Positions 1 through 9,785 of a stretch of 35,057 bases of DNA are shown here, in pieces (the first letter of the stretch is position 1; each line of letters starts with the position of its first letter). The DNA is from Coriobacteriia bacterium. GTDB lineage: Bacteria; Actinomycetota; Coriobacteriia; WRKU01; WQUG01. Made by a program: the position numbers and the translations under genes. The notes under the pieces were generated by a model. The model saw only the letters and a list, made by a program, of their open reading frames with translations. It was not told the origin of the DNA and did not search any database. The DNA lies in NCBI GenBank assembly GCA_009785795.1, contig WQVN01000008.1, positions 1 to 35,057 of the forward strand. Direction: 5' to 3'.

Positions 1-1759
1 AGCCCAGACTATCTGCTAGTTCTTGCATGTTTTCCACTGCAAGATTTTGACTGTTAATGCGATGCAGTAGGGCAGCAGCAAGTTCCTCCTGAGCTGCTTG
101 AACTGCCGACGCAGATTCTGGATGCTGCACACGTCCATTACGAAAAACAATGATTTCTGCATCATGCATTTGTTCAAGAATTGCTTCAAAGCGTGAATCG
201 TTCCAGGTGAAAACTTGAGCACTGCTTGATTTCCACAACAAGTCTTGCAAAGCACCAACGCTTATATCGAGAGCCTGTGGATTTGCTTGATGGTAGTCTA
301 GTAGCTTGGACAGAATGCGGTCTTTGAGCTTGTTGAGCGCAGTGTGTGACAGGTAGAAACTCTCTATGTCGCTCTTAAAGCGAACAAGGCCCGATGCCTG
401 ATTAAGGATTGCTGCAACCTGCCTCTTTGGCACATGCAATGATTGTGCAATCTGCTCTGAATTGTAGGGGAGAGCACTTAGCTCGAACAGGGCATCTATA
501 GCCTGATTGTAAGATTTGTCACGTAACAATTTGAGAAATCGCAGTTTTGCAGGACTAAGCTTAACGCGTGGACTGGCATCAGCCTCGCACTCAAGCACTG
601 TTCCTCCGGCGATAGTAAAAGCAGGAGAGATACTGCGCACAATGAAGTGGTCATTTACCGATACGGGCAGTGCATTATCCAATCGAATTTGAACAAAAGC
701 TGCCGTACCGCGCTCGAGGATTTTTGGACGCTCTTGTTTGTCCATGTCCTCTGAATAAAGCAGTCTGACACGTCCTGTGGTCTCGCGTGTTGCATGATGT
801 ATGTGGACAGACATGCCATCCTTTAATCTGAATTGTTCCGCAGAGTATGCATCTTTCTGCGGTATGCCTACATAGTGCAACCATGCATTAAAGCGCGTAC
901 TTTCAGTAAGCGTGCCAGGACTTGCGATAATATCACCACGTGACACCTGTTCGCGCTTGATCCCTGCAAGGTTCAGTGCAACTCGCTGGCCACATCGAGC
1001 CTTTGAATATTCGACTCCATGCACCTGAATGGAGCGCACTCGTGCGTTTAATTTTGAACAGTTTACTTCAAGCATGTCATCGCGCTGAATAGAGCCTTCC
1101 CACAAGGTGCCCGTTACAATCGTGCCAGATCCCTCAATTGAAAAGACGCGGTCAACAGGTAATCGTACTGCTGCATCCAATGCCTTTTTGTCGATACCAC
1201 TAACAGCGCGCTCGATAGCTGCAAGTAGTTCTGGCACACCTTGTCCGGTGCTGCCAGAAACTGGCACAATTTCTGCATCTGCAAATGGCGTGTCGTGGAG
1301 TAATTCGGCGACGTCCAAAACAGCAAGTTCTGCCAAATCGGCACCAGTCAAATCCACTTTGCTGACGGCAACTACTAAGTGACGTATGCCTAGCAGTTCA
1401 AGGATTGAGACATGTTCACGTGTCTGGACCATAACTCCATCATCTGCAGCTACCACCAGTAGTGCTACATCAATTCCTGTTGCTCCTTCAACCATGTGGC
1501 GCACAAAACGCTCGTGTCCTGGAACATCTACAACACCTAGCTGCGTGCCATTGGGTAGGACTAACTGGGCAAATCCTAGCTCGATAGTAATACCACGCCG
1601 CTTTTCTTCTGCAAGTCGGTCAGGATCAACGCCAGTCAGATAGCGAACAAGGGTTGATTTGCCATGATCGATATGACCCGCCGTACCCAACACAAATGAG
1701 GGAGCAGAGGGCGAAAATGCGTCTATGTTATTTGCTTGTGTGAAGCTGCACCTGCCCAT
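1..1759 (-). CDS. selB: Selenocysteine-specific translation elongation factor SelB (3' end truncated by window edge)
   Basis: Minus-strand frame read through by hand from 1759 to position 2 with no stop codon. N-terminus reads ...[44 protein letters not shown], then [20 protein letters not shown], which are SelB-type GTPase motifs. It is missing from the ORF track because its stop lies outside the window. Start is ATG at 1759 (overlapping tupC) or GTG at about 1693. Confidence 0.95.
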   Translation of the reverse strand, partial: MGRCSFTQANNIDAFSPSAPSFVLGTAGHIDHGKSTLVRYLTGVDPDRLAEEKRRGITIELGFAQLVLPNGTQLGVVDVPGHERFVRHMVEGATGIDVALLVVAADDGVMVQTREHVSILELLGIRHLVVAVSKVDLTGADLAELAVLDVAELLHDTPFADAEIVPVSGSTGQGVPELLAAIERAVSGIDKKALDAAVRLPVDRVFSIEGSGTIVTGTLWEGSIQRDDMLEVNCSKLNARVRSIQVHGVEYSKARCGQRVALNLAGIKREQVSRGDIIASPGTLTESTRFNAWLHYVGIPQKDAYSAEQFRLKDGMSVHIHHATRETTGRVRLLYSEDMDKQERPKILERGTAAFVQIRLDNALPVSVNDHFIVRSISPAFTIAGGTVLECEADASPRVKLSPAKLRFLKLLRDKSYNQAIDALFELSALPYNSEQIAQSLHVPKRQVAAILNQASGLVRFKSDIESFYLSHTALNKLKDRILSKLLDYHQANPQALDISVGALQDLLWKSSSAQVFTWNDSRFEAILEQMHDAEIIVFRNGRVQHPESASAVQAAQEELAAALLHRINSQNLAVENMQELADSLG

Positions 1760-2324
1760 CACTACTAAAGAACAGACAGTATTCGCCGAGGATGTCGCGG
1801 TGTTCTTGTGCATTGACTGCTGCCATAAGAGTGCGACCTTTCTCTTTGCAGTGTGCAAGAGTAAAGCGTACTATTTCATCTGCACAATCTGAGTCAATTG
1901 CAGCAAAGGGCTCATCAAGCAACAGCAACTCGCTATTGCCAAGCAAGCTGCGTGCAAGAAACATTCGCTGTAGTTGTCCACCGGAAAGGGAGGTTGCACT
2001 TGCATTGATTTGTCCTGCCAGTCCCAAACAGTCAAGCATTTCGCAAGCATCATTTTCTCGATCTTCATGCAATCCCAGCATGACATTTTGCAAGCAACTC
2101 ATCTTGAAGATGTAAGGATGTTGTGGTTGGTAGCTAATTGAAAGCGGATCTTCAATTGTTCCTGAGTCAGAAGTCAAAATACCTGCGAGCAGGCGCAAAA
2201 AGGTTGATTTTCCTGTTCCGTTTGCTCCCCACAACACATAGCTTGCACCAAGCTCAATAGCAAGTGATGGTATATCAGTTACGATTTTTCCATCAAACTG
2301 TTTTTGTAAATCTGTTATCTGCAT
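1728..2324 (-). CDS. tupC: ABC transporter ATP-binding protein, tungstate-type
   Basis: 198 aa; Walker A GANGTGKST, signature LSGGQLQR, Walker B LLLLDEP. Abuts and overlaps the TupB-like permease gene. Confidence 0.85.
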   Translation of the reverse strand: MQITDLQKQFDGKIVTDIPSLAIELGASYVLWGANGTGKSTFLRLLAGILTSDSGTIEDPLSISYQPQHPYIFKMSCLQNVMLGLHEDRENDACEMLDCLGLAGQINASATSLSGGQLQRMFLARSLLGNSELLLLDEPFAAIDSDCADEIVRFTLAHCKEKGRTLMAAVNAQEHRDILGEYCLFFSSDGQVQLHTSK

Positions 2325-2965
2325 TAGCCTTTTTCCTTTACGCGGCTTGCGAGAATGTTAGCAAAAAGAACTATTGCAATCAGTATGCCAGCCATGACAA
2401 ACGCCTGCGTAAACTCACCCTGATGTGTTGTTGTCATGATGGCAGTAGTAAGTACGCGAGTTTGTCCCTTGATGTCGCCACCTGCAAGACTTACTGCGGC
2501 AACTTCTGCCATTGCCCTGCCAAATCCAATTAGAACTGCAGATAGGCATAGGTACTTGCATTCGCGAAAGAGCAATGTATATATTTTTACTGTTCGCAAG
2601 GGAATGCCCTTACATGTTTCTAGGAAATCCCCGCGCATTTCAAGAAAGGCAGGAAAGAGAATTGAAGCCATCAGAGGAGTTATTACCATGACTTGTGCCA
2701 CAACCATTGCAGTAATGCTAAATCCTATTCCCAGCCATCCCAGTGGACCATCAGAATTGGTAAGCATAAATACAAGTAGCCCTGCAACAACAGGCGGAAT
2801 ATTGCTGAGCGCAGTCACAACGGTACGCAATGCTTTTACCTGTCGACCATCACCCATACCCAGCAGTAAAGAGAGGGGAGCAGCAAGGGCAGATGCAATC
2901 GCGGTACTCGATATGCAAACTACAAGGGTTATCCCAATTATATGGATAAGTTCTACTGCGTCCAA
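2324..2965 (-). CDS. tupB: Tungstate ABC transporter permease
   Basis: 213 aa membrane protein with ALSNIPPVVAGLLV and GRAMAEVAAVSLAGGDIKGQTRVLTTAIM, resembling TupB. Confidence 0.85.
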   Translation of the reverse strand: MDAVELIHIIGITLVVCISSTAIASALAAPLSLLLGMGDGRQVKALRTVVTALSNIPPVVAGLLVFMLTNSDGPLGWLGIGFSITAMVVAQVMVITPLMASILFPAFLEMRGDFLETCKGIPLRTVKIYTLLFRECKYLCLSAVLIGFGRAMAEVAAVSLAGGDIKGQTRVLTTAIMTTTHQGEFTQAFVMAGILIAIVLFANILASRVKEKG

Positions 2966-3123
2966 ACGAATTTGCTCCCTCTCTGTCTAATGCATGCTAG
3001 GCACACTCTAAGATAACAGAATAGCAAATATTTACTCGAAAACAAGGTGTTGGCAATTGCGATGCTGGATACTTGATAGACAGGTATGCTAGCTCATTAG
3101 ACAATTGCCAGTAAGGAGCGCCA

Positions 3124-3924
3124 ATGCTACAAGCAATGAACTTGAGTAAGACCTTTGATGGATCTACAGCTCTTAATGAATTGAACTGTACCGTCCCGAC
3201 AGGAGCCATTTATGGAGTTGTCGGAAGTAATGGTGCAGGAAAGTCAACCTTTTTGCGCCTGCTTGCAGGCATTTATCGACCCGACAATGGGCGTGCAACC
3301 TTAAACGGTGTTGATATTTACGAATGCGTCCAAGCAAAAGAACAGATAGTTTTGGTACCAGACGAACTGTACTTTTTACCACAGGCAACATTGCAACGTA
3401 TGGCTGCACTGTACCATCGCAGCTTTCCACATTTTTCTCTTGATCACTTCAATGCATTGGTTCAATTATTTCAGTTGAATCCAACAAAGCCTATTCGAAC
3501 CTTCTCAAAAGGAATGAAGCGTCAGGCAGCTATTATTTTGGCACTGGCAGCAAAGCCGCGCTACTTGCTACTAGATGAAGCATTTGACGGACTGGATCCT
3601 TTAATGCGTGATGTTGTGCGCAGGATTCTTGTGCATGATGTTGTTGCACGAGAAACGACAATCGTCATCTCGTCTCATAGTTTGCGCGAACTTGAAGACA
3701 CCTGCGATTGGCTTGCACTACTACATAGAGGTACGCTGGTTTTAGAAAGCACAAAAACAGCATTGATTGAGCAGGCACCAAATGGCTTGGAAGCGCTGTT
3801 TGTCGAACGCTTAAATCAGGTTGGCTATACTTTTGACGATGCGCTTGCAACGCTCTATGCGCAACAGAGCGTACAAGCAAGAGCCGAAACACAAGAGGGA
3901 ATGCAGGAGGTGACCGTAGCATGA
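3124..3924 (+). CDS. ABC transporter ATP-binding protein (YtrB/bacitracin-type)
   Basis: 266 aa; GSNGAGKSTFLRLLAGIY, FSKGMKRQAAI, YLLLDEAFDGLD. SD-like AAGGAG just upstream of the ATG. Confidence 0.9.
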   Translation: MLQAMNLSKTFDGSTALNELNCTVPTGAIYGVVGSNGAGKSTFLRLLAGIYRPDNGRATLNGVDIYECVQAKEQIVLVPDELYFLPQATLQRMAALYHRSFPHFSLDHFNALVQLFQLNPTKPIRTFSKGMKRQAAIILALAAKPRYLLLDEAFDGLDPLMRDVVRRILVHDVVARETTIVISSHSLRELEDTCDWLALLHRGTLVLESTKTALIEQAPNGLEALFVERLNQVGYTFDDALATLYAQQSVQARAETQEGMQEVTVA

Positions 3925-5450
3925 AGCAGCTTTTTGATTCTGTGTTTTCTTGGAAGTTGTACAGAGAGGCTTTATCGCAGCTGCGATTGATGGGCTTTCT
4001 GACCAGTGGTGCGCTGCTAATATTTATGGCCGTACTTCCGATTCTTGACGCAACAGCATGGTCTTGGCATGGGCGAAATTTCGCACGCGATGCAAGTATG
4101 ATTGATTTTTCAGTACTTTTGTACCTGTACGTATGGATTGCTCCTTTTATCTTGACCTTTGCACTATTTGGCTTTTTGAACAGTCGCAAAAAATCTGACT
4201 TCTATCATTCGTTGCCTGTTACGCGACAGGCATTGTTTTTGAGCTTTGTAAAGGCGGTGTTGACCTGGCTGCTCGTAACAGTAGTGCTTGCTGTCCTAAT
4301 ACCTGCAACAATTTATGCACTGCTTGGTGCTCCACGCGTATTTTCTGAGGTTGGACCATTATTATTGCTGCTGATTCCAGCATTGTCATTTGCCGTTGCA
4401 GTGGCAGCACTTGTTGCCAGTGTGAGTGGTACGCGCTTTACTAATCTGTCACTGGCTGTAGTTATTATTGCTATTCCGCCACTACTGAGCGAGTTTTTGA
4501 GAAATGCTGTTGCAGATAGCGTTCCGACACTTGCTCCGAGTGGTGTTGGCCTTTTTGGTTTGCAGCTAAGTAATACCTATTACACCTTTGACATGTGGTC
4601 CATTCTTGACACTATAGGGCGCGAAGGAGGCAGATGGCTTCAAGAAATGCTCCTTAATGCTGGATTTACTGCAGTTGTGGCACTGGTATTGCTACTTTGC
4701 GCTGGAATATTCTTTGTGAGACGACGCAGTGAAATGGCAGGAAATAGTGCACCGAATCAATGGATGCAGTGGATGTATCGTATTTCAATTGCGTTTTTAC
4801 CATTATTAGTGTTCTTCATGCAAGACTTCATGTTCTTTCATATTGCAGATTTCATTTCAGGTCTTATGGTGACACTGATTATCTCGATTATCCTGGTCTG
4901 CGCCTTTGACCTGATCAGTACCAAGGCTTGGAAAAATCTGCTCTATGCAATTCCTGCTGTGGGAATAGCTAGCTTAATTATGATTTTGCTTGTTACCCTA
5001 ATTTGGGGTGTCGCGTTGTCCGAGTCAACCTTTTCGCCCAAACCAGAGCAGATTCAGTCAGTTAGAGTGGTCAACGCACGAAATCCTGCATGGGGATGGG
5101 ACTTTATCACGCATGGCAATACGACAGAAATGCAAGCCCTACAGAGACTTCGTGATGACAGAGTTCGCATTACCGATCCTGAAGTTAACAACCAGGTGGT
5201 AGAACTACTTGATGATATGCGCATTCAACCTACATGGGGCAATTTGGGCAGACTCAATAATTCGTGGGATCAATGGTCTGGCACAGACAATACAATTGAT
5301 GCTCAGATTGAAGTTATCCTGACAAGTGGACAACGAAAGAATCTCATGTTGCCTGTTGCAGCAGAACGATGGGGTAGTGGTGCCATGAACCCAACAATTT
5401 CCCTTAATGATTTGGGTGAAGCGCTTGTAAGGGTCGACAGCAACAGGTAG
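3921..5450 (+). CDS. ABC transporter permease (multi-pass membrane protein)
   Basis: 509 aa with many hydrophobic segments; its start overlaps the upstream ATPase stop (ATGA). Confidence 0.85.
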   Translation: MKQLFDSVFSWKLYREALSQLRLMGFLTSGALLIFMAVLPILDATAWSWHGRNFARDASMIDFSVLLYLYVWIAPFILTFALFGFLNSRKKSDFYHSLPVTRQALFLSFVKAVLTWLLVTVVLAVLIPATIYALLGAPRVFSEVGPLLLLLIPALSFAVAVAALVASVSGTRFTNLSLAVVIIAIPPLLSEFLRNAVADSVPTLAPSGVGLFGLQLSNTYYTFDMWSILDTIGREGGRWLQEMLLNAGFTAVVALVLLLCAGIFFVRRRSEMAGNSAPNQWMQWMYRISIAFLPLLVFFMQDFMFFHIADFISGLMVTLIISIILVCAFDLISTKAWKNLLYAIPAVGIASLIMILLVTLIWGVALSESTFSPKPEQIQSVRVVNARNPAWGWDFITHGNTTEMQALQRLRDDRVRITDPEVNNQVVELLDDMRIQPTWGNLGRLNNSWDQWSGTDNTIDAQIEVILTSGQRKNLMLPVAAERWGSGAMNPTISLNDLGEALVRVDSNR

Positions 5451-5505
5451 TTCGTGCTTGCTAATTATCTGTATTGCAGATTGTGCACAACAACACGGTA
5501 AATTG

Positions 5506-5541
5506 ATAGAGGTGAGTGGTCACAGGATCACTCACCTCTAT
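5506..5541. terminator. Hairpin between convergent genes, possible bidirectional terminator
   Basis: ATAGAGGTGAGTG / CACTCACCTCTAT perfect 13-bp stem with a 10-nt loop; no strong U tract. Confidence 0.55.
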
Positions 5542-5566
5542 TCGTGCCTTATGGCTGTACTGGTCT

Positions 5567-6940
5567 CTATGACTTGCCAGCAGCACGCATTTCTGCAAGT
5601 TCGACATCTCTATCTTTGAGAGCTTTCTTTAGCAGTAAAGTTAGTCCAATGGCTACAACCATCATTGCCGCACATACCATATAGGTAATAAAGAAGTCTC
5701 CTTGAATTCCAAAGAGTATGTCAGCAATATTTGGTGCAAGCAGACCGGCAACGCCGTATGCCATGTACATGATTCCGTAGTTAAACCCATAATTCTTCAG
5801 TCCAAACTGATCACCTGTTAACGCGGGGAACATGGTCAAAAATACTCCAAAGCATGTTCCAACTAAGGCAAATCCTAAGATTAGCAGTGGAACACTATTA
5901 AAGGTGATAAAGGCAAGCATGGTAGCCATCTGCAATACTATTGCGATTAGCAAGGTGTTCGTACGTCCGATTCTATCTGAAAGACTGCCACCTGCAATAC
6001 GGCCTGCAGTGTTGACCACTGCAACAAAGCTGATAAGGAAAGCGCCAATGCCAATTCCAACAATCGTTGTAGTTTCTGCTGCGCCAGCAGGTAGCAGCTG
6101 TTCGCTGGTTATATTTGCAATATTTCCAATCATCATAAGACCGATAGATGCGACGAGGGCAAAGGTAGCAAACATTAAATAAAAGACGCGCGTCTTGAAC
6201 ATTTGCTTGAAGTCAAAGTCGAGCGGAGCTTCAGTAACCGCAGCATTGGCAAGATCCTTTGGCTCAGGAGCCACATAACCTTCAGGGGGATTTCTTACGA
6301 ACTGCGCGACAATGAAGCTGACTGTCGCAACGCCAATACCCAAAATGAGGAAGGTGTGCTCGATGCTTCCACCAGCTCTTCCTAAGAGCCATCCAGTGAT
6401 TGGTGCATAAATTACAGATGCAAGGGCAAAGCCACCTAGAACCATGCCTCCAATAAGACCTTTTTTGCTGGGATGATACCACTTAAGTCCGCAGGGAAGT
6501 ACACTGCCATAGCCAAAGCCAATACCAAGACCCGTCAGTACGCCAAAGGCAAGCGCGATACCTATGGGACTGCCAAGTATGGGCATATAGCCCAAGCCTT
6601 CAATGTAATTATATCCTCCTGTGGCCGCAGGTCCACCAGTAAATACTCCAGACAAAATTCCCGATATTATGAGTCCTGAACCAACCATCAGTCCTCCGGC
6701 AGCAGCTACCCAACGTGGACCAAATTTGTCCTGCAGTCTGCCACCAATAAGTGCGCCCGTAGCAAAAAACACTAAGACTAAATTGAAGGGCATTCCTGCT
6801 TGAATAGATGTCCAATTCCACTGCTCAAGTAACTCAACTCTGAGCAAGCTCCATACATATAAAATTTGTATGGTTAGGTTTAACAGGACGCATGCTGCCA
6901 GCACGATAGGTGCCTTCATAAGCCCCTTTGTATTTGTCAT
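5567..6940 (-). CDS. MFS transporter, oxalate/formate antiporter (OxlT)-like
   Basis: 457 aa; about 12 hydrophobic segments, GGRLQDKFGPRWVAAAGG and GGSLSDRIGRTNTLL MFS loop motifs. Confidence 0.8.
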   Translation of the reverse strand: MTNTKGLMKAPIVLAACVLLNLTIQILYVWSLLRVELLEQWNWTSIQAGMPFNLVLVFFATGALIGGRLQDKFGPRWVAAAGGLMVGSGLIISGILSGVFTGGPAATGGYNYIEGLGYMPILGSPIGIALAFGVLTGLGIGFGYGSVLPCGLKWYHPSKKGLIGGMVLGGFALASVIYAPITGWLLGRAGGSIEHTFLILGIGVATVSFIVAQFVRNPPEGYVAPEPKDLANAAVTEAPLDFDFKQMFKTRVFYLMFATFALVASIGLMMIGNIANITSEQLLPAGAAETTTIVGIGIGAFLISFVAVVNTAGRIAGGSLSDRIGRTNTLLIAIVLQMATMLAFITFNSVPLLILGFALVGTCFGVFLTMFPALTGDQFGLKNYGFNYGIMYMAYGVAGLLAPNIADILFGIQGDFFITYMVCAAMMVVAIGLTLLLKKALKDRDVELAEMRAAGKS

Positions 6941-7133
6941 GTCTTAATCCCTCTCGTGTTCAATCGTGAATGACAACTTATAGTATACTAGACAAGTTGT
7001 TTTATTGGTTGCCCCTCACTTGGGTGCTTGGCTTAACACCAGCGGCATTCTCGGTTTGGGGTGGATGACTTGACTGGATGAGTGTGTCCATGTGTAAATG
7101 GCACCCTGTCAGCAAGCAGAAAGTAGGTGTATT

Positions 7134-7403
7134 ATGCCTTTGACAAAGGATGTCAAAACAGCAATTATTGCCGAGTACGGAAATGATGCAAAAGATTCGG
7201 GCTCAACAGAAGTTCAAATTGCATTGCTGACACAACGCATTAAGGATTTAACCGAACATCTCAAGACGCACAAGGGCGATCATCACACACGTCGTGGTCT
7301 GCTCAAATTGGTAGGTCAACGTAAAAGACTGCTGAACTATCTGAAGGCAAAGGATATCGAAGGGTATCGCGAACTTATTGCAAAGCTAGGCATTCGCGGA
7401 TAG
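7134..7403 (+). CDS. rpsO: 30S ribosomal protein S15
   Basis: [71 protein letters not shown]. Start placed at 7134 rather than the track's 7098. Confidence 0.98.
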   Translation: MPLTKDVKTAIIAEYGNDAKDSGSTEVQIALLTQRIKDLTEHLKTHKGDHHTRRGLLKLVGQRKRLLNYLKAKDIEGYRELIAKLGIRG

Positions 7404-7419
7404 CAAAATGGTAAGACGA

Positions 7420-7446
7420 GGGAGCGCGTCCATTAGATGTGCTCCC
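7420..7446 (+). other. Hairpin in the rpsO-pnp intergenic region
   Basis: GGGAGC...GCTCCC inverted repeat immediately after rpsO. Confidence 0.5.
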
Positions 7447-7510
7447 TTCTGTTTATAAATGGGAATGGGCGGGGGCCTGTTCTTGAAGTAGAAGAGGTAG
7501 GAGATTTATT

Positions 7511-9736
7511 TTGACTAAGATAGTCGAGACATTTGAACTGTTTGGCAAGGAATATACTCTGGAAACAGGTCAACTTGCTAGGCAGGCAGGTGGTGCCGTA
7601 TTGGTACACCAAGGTGACACCGTTGTATTGGTAACGGCAACTGCAAGTAAAGAGGCAAAAGACTTTGACTTTTTTCCGCTGACCGTTGATTTTGAAGAGC
7701 GCATGTATGCGGCAGGCAAAATTCCTGGCGGCTATATTAAGCGCGAAGGTCGTTCCAGTGAAAAGGCAACTTTGACTGCGCGCATGATTGACCGTCCAAT
7801 CCGTAGTGCTTTTGCAGATGGATTCCGCAATGAAGTACAGATTATTGCAACGGTATTGTCGGTTGATCACGTGCATCAACCTGATGTAATTTCAATTATG
7901 GGCGCGAGTGCTGCCTTGTTGGCAGCAGGCATTCCTTTCGAGGGGCCACTTGCTGGTGTACGCATTTGTCGTGATGCTGATGGCGAATTCATGGTTAATC
8001 CAACATTCGAAGAAGCCGCTGGTAGTGACCTTGATTTGATTGTTGGCGGATCCAAAGATGCAGTGTACATGATCGAGGCAGAGGCTGCTGAAGTCAGTGA
8101 AGAAGACATGTTAAAGGCTCTTGTCTTTGCACAAGATGCCATTGCAGAGTTCTGCGAAGTGCAAGAGCGCTTTATTGCTACAGTTGCACCAACAGCACTT
8201 GAATTTGCCATTGATGCTGCGCCTGAATGGATTGCACCCCGTGTAGAAGCAGAGGGACGTGCAAAGATGGACGCAGCTTTGCGCAATCCCGATAAGCATG
8301 CTCGCATGGACAGTGTTGCTGCTGTCAAAGATGAGTTAATGGAATTGTTTAGCGAGGAAGAAATTGCTGAAAGTGGCAAGTACATCAAAGGTGCACTAAA
8401 ATCACTCGAGAAAGAAACTATGCGTGCCATGGTGTTGGATGAGGGCGAACGTGCAGACGGTCGCAGAACTGACGAAATTCGTCAAGTCGACTGCATTGCA
8501 GGCTTTCTGCCACGTAGTCACGGTGACGGCCTATTCACTCGTGGACAGACTCAGGTACTCTCAATTGCTGCATTAGGCATGCTTTCAGAAGGACAGCGTC
8601 TGGACACCATTGATCCAGAGGAAAATAAGCGCTACATTCACCATTACAACTTCCCACCATACAGCACAGGCGAAACTGGGTTTATGCGTGGACCAAAGCG
8701 TCGTGACATTGGGCATGGCGCACTTGCAGAAAAGGCAATTCTGCCAATACTGCCAGATGAAGAGACCTTTCCTTATGCTATTCGCATTGTGTCGGAAGTA
8801 CTCGAGTCAAATGGCTCGTCGTCGATGGGTGCAGTATGTGGCTCAACTCTTGCACTAATGGATGCTGGCGTGCCGATTGGTGCACCAGTATCTGGTATCG
8901 CCATGGGTCTGATCAAAGAAGGTGAGCGCATGGCAATCCTTTCTGACATTCAGGGTCTTGAAGATTTTCTGGGTGACATGGACTTCAAAGTAGCTGGTAC
9001 ACCCAACGGCATTACTGCGCTACAGATGGACAACAAAGCAAAAGGTCTCTCGCTCGAAATCTTGACAAAGGCAATTAATCAAGCAAAAGATGGACGTGCT
9101 CACATTCTGGACAAAATGCTTGAAGCTATTGAGGTGCCGCGTGAAGAGATGTCAGAATTTGCCCCGCGCATTATCACCATTAAGATTCCTGTTGACAAGA
9201 TTCGTGACGTTATTGGTAGTGGTGGTAAGGTCATTCGTGCAATTCAAGAAGAAACGGGCGCACAAATTGACATTCAAGAAGATGGCGTCATCTTTGTTGC
9301 CAGTAAAGATTTGGGTGGCGAAGAAGCATGTCGTCGCATTAACGCCATCGTAAAAGATCCTGAAGTTGGTGAAGTTTACGACGGTCGTGTTGTAGCGATT
9401 CAGGCTTTTGGAGCTTTTATTGAATTGCTTCCAGGGAAAGACGGCCTGCTGCATATCTCACGTATTGCCAATGGGCGTGTTGATAAAGTTGAGGACATGC
9501 TTGAAGTTGGTGATGAGGTCAAGGTTGAGGTTCTGGAAATTGATGACCGTGGCAAGATTTCACTTGATCGCTTAGAAAAGCCAGATGCGCCACCCAGTAG
9601 CGGTGGAGGTGCTGGCAGAGACCGCGACAGCAAAGGCGGGGGAGGCAGACCCAGTAATCGTGACAGGGGAGGTCGTGATGATCGTCGCGGTGGTCGTGAA
9701 GGCAATCGGGAAGAACGTCGCCCGCGCAGACGATAA
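7511..9736 (+). CDS. pnp: Polyribonucleotide nucleotidyltransferase (PNPase)
   Basis: 741 aa; two RNase PH domains (MIDRPIRSAFADGF, SSSMGAVCGSTLALMDAGVP), KH domain (IGSGGKVIRAIQEETGAQIDI), S1 domain (GRVVAIQAFGAFIELLPGKDGLLHIS). TTG start after AGGTAGGAG. Confidence 0.97.
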   Translation: MTKIVETFELFGKEYTLETGQLARQAGGAVLVHQGDTVVLVTATASKEAKDFDFFPLTVDFEERMYAAGKIPGGYIKREGRSSEKATLTARMIDRPIRSAFADGFRNEVQIIATVLSVDHVHQPDVISIMGASAALLAAGIPFEGPLAGVRICRDADGEFMVNPTFEEAAGSDLDLIVGGSKDAVYMIEAEAAEVSEEDMLKALVFAQDAIAEFCEVQERFIATVAPTALEFAIDAAPEWIAPRVEAEGRAKMDAALRNPDKHARMDSVAAVKDELMELFSEEEIAESGKYIKGALKSLEKETMRAMVLDEGERADGRRTDEIRQVDCIAGFLPRSHGDGLFTRGQTQVLSIAALGMLSEGQRLDTIDPEENKRYIHHYNFPPYSTGETGFMRGPKRRDIGHGALAEKAILPILPDEETFPYAIRIVSEVLESNGSSSMGAVCGSTLALMDAGVPIGAPVSGIAMGLIKEGERMAILSDIQGLEDFLGDMDFKVAGTPNGITALQMDNKAKGLSLEILTKAINQAKDGRAHILDKMLEAIEVPREEMSEFAPRIITIKIPVDKIRDVIGSGGKVIRAIQEETGAQIDIQEDGVIFVASKDLGGEEACRRINAIVKDPEVGEVYDGRVVAIQAFGAFIELLPGKDGLLHISRIANGRVDKVEDMLEVGDEVKVEVLEIDDRGKISLDRLEKPDAPPSSGGGAGRDRDSKGGGGRPSNRDRGGRDDRRGGREGNREERRPRRR

Positions 9737-9757
9737 ACACTATATGTCTTTAACATC

Positions 9758-9785
9758 AAAAGAGGATGCTTGCAAGCATCCTCTT
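9758..9785 (+). terminator. Intrinsic terminator of pnp
   Basis: AAAGAGGATGCTTGCAAGCATCCTCTTT perfect palindrome followed by further Ts. Confidence 0.9.

Noticed and set aside
1-1759. Possible selB pseudogene, because the ORF track shows only small fragments here
   Set aside because: The minus-strand frame has no stop codon from 1759 to the window edge; it is missing only because the stop is outside the window.
2436-2990. 184-aa plus-strand ORF over tupB
   Set aside because: Antisense to a well-supported permease gene; no recognisable domain.
3665-4189. 174-aa minus-strand ORF over the ABC transporter genes
   Set aside because: Antisense to two convincing CDSs; composition not protein-like.
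7876-8430. 184-aa minus-strand ORF inside pnp
   Set aside because: Antisense to strongly conserved PNPase codons; Ser/Ala-rich low-complexity translation typical of a shadow ORF.
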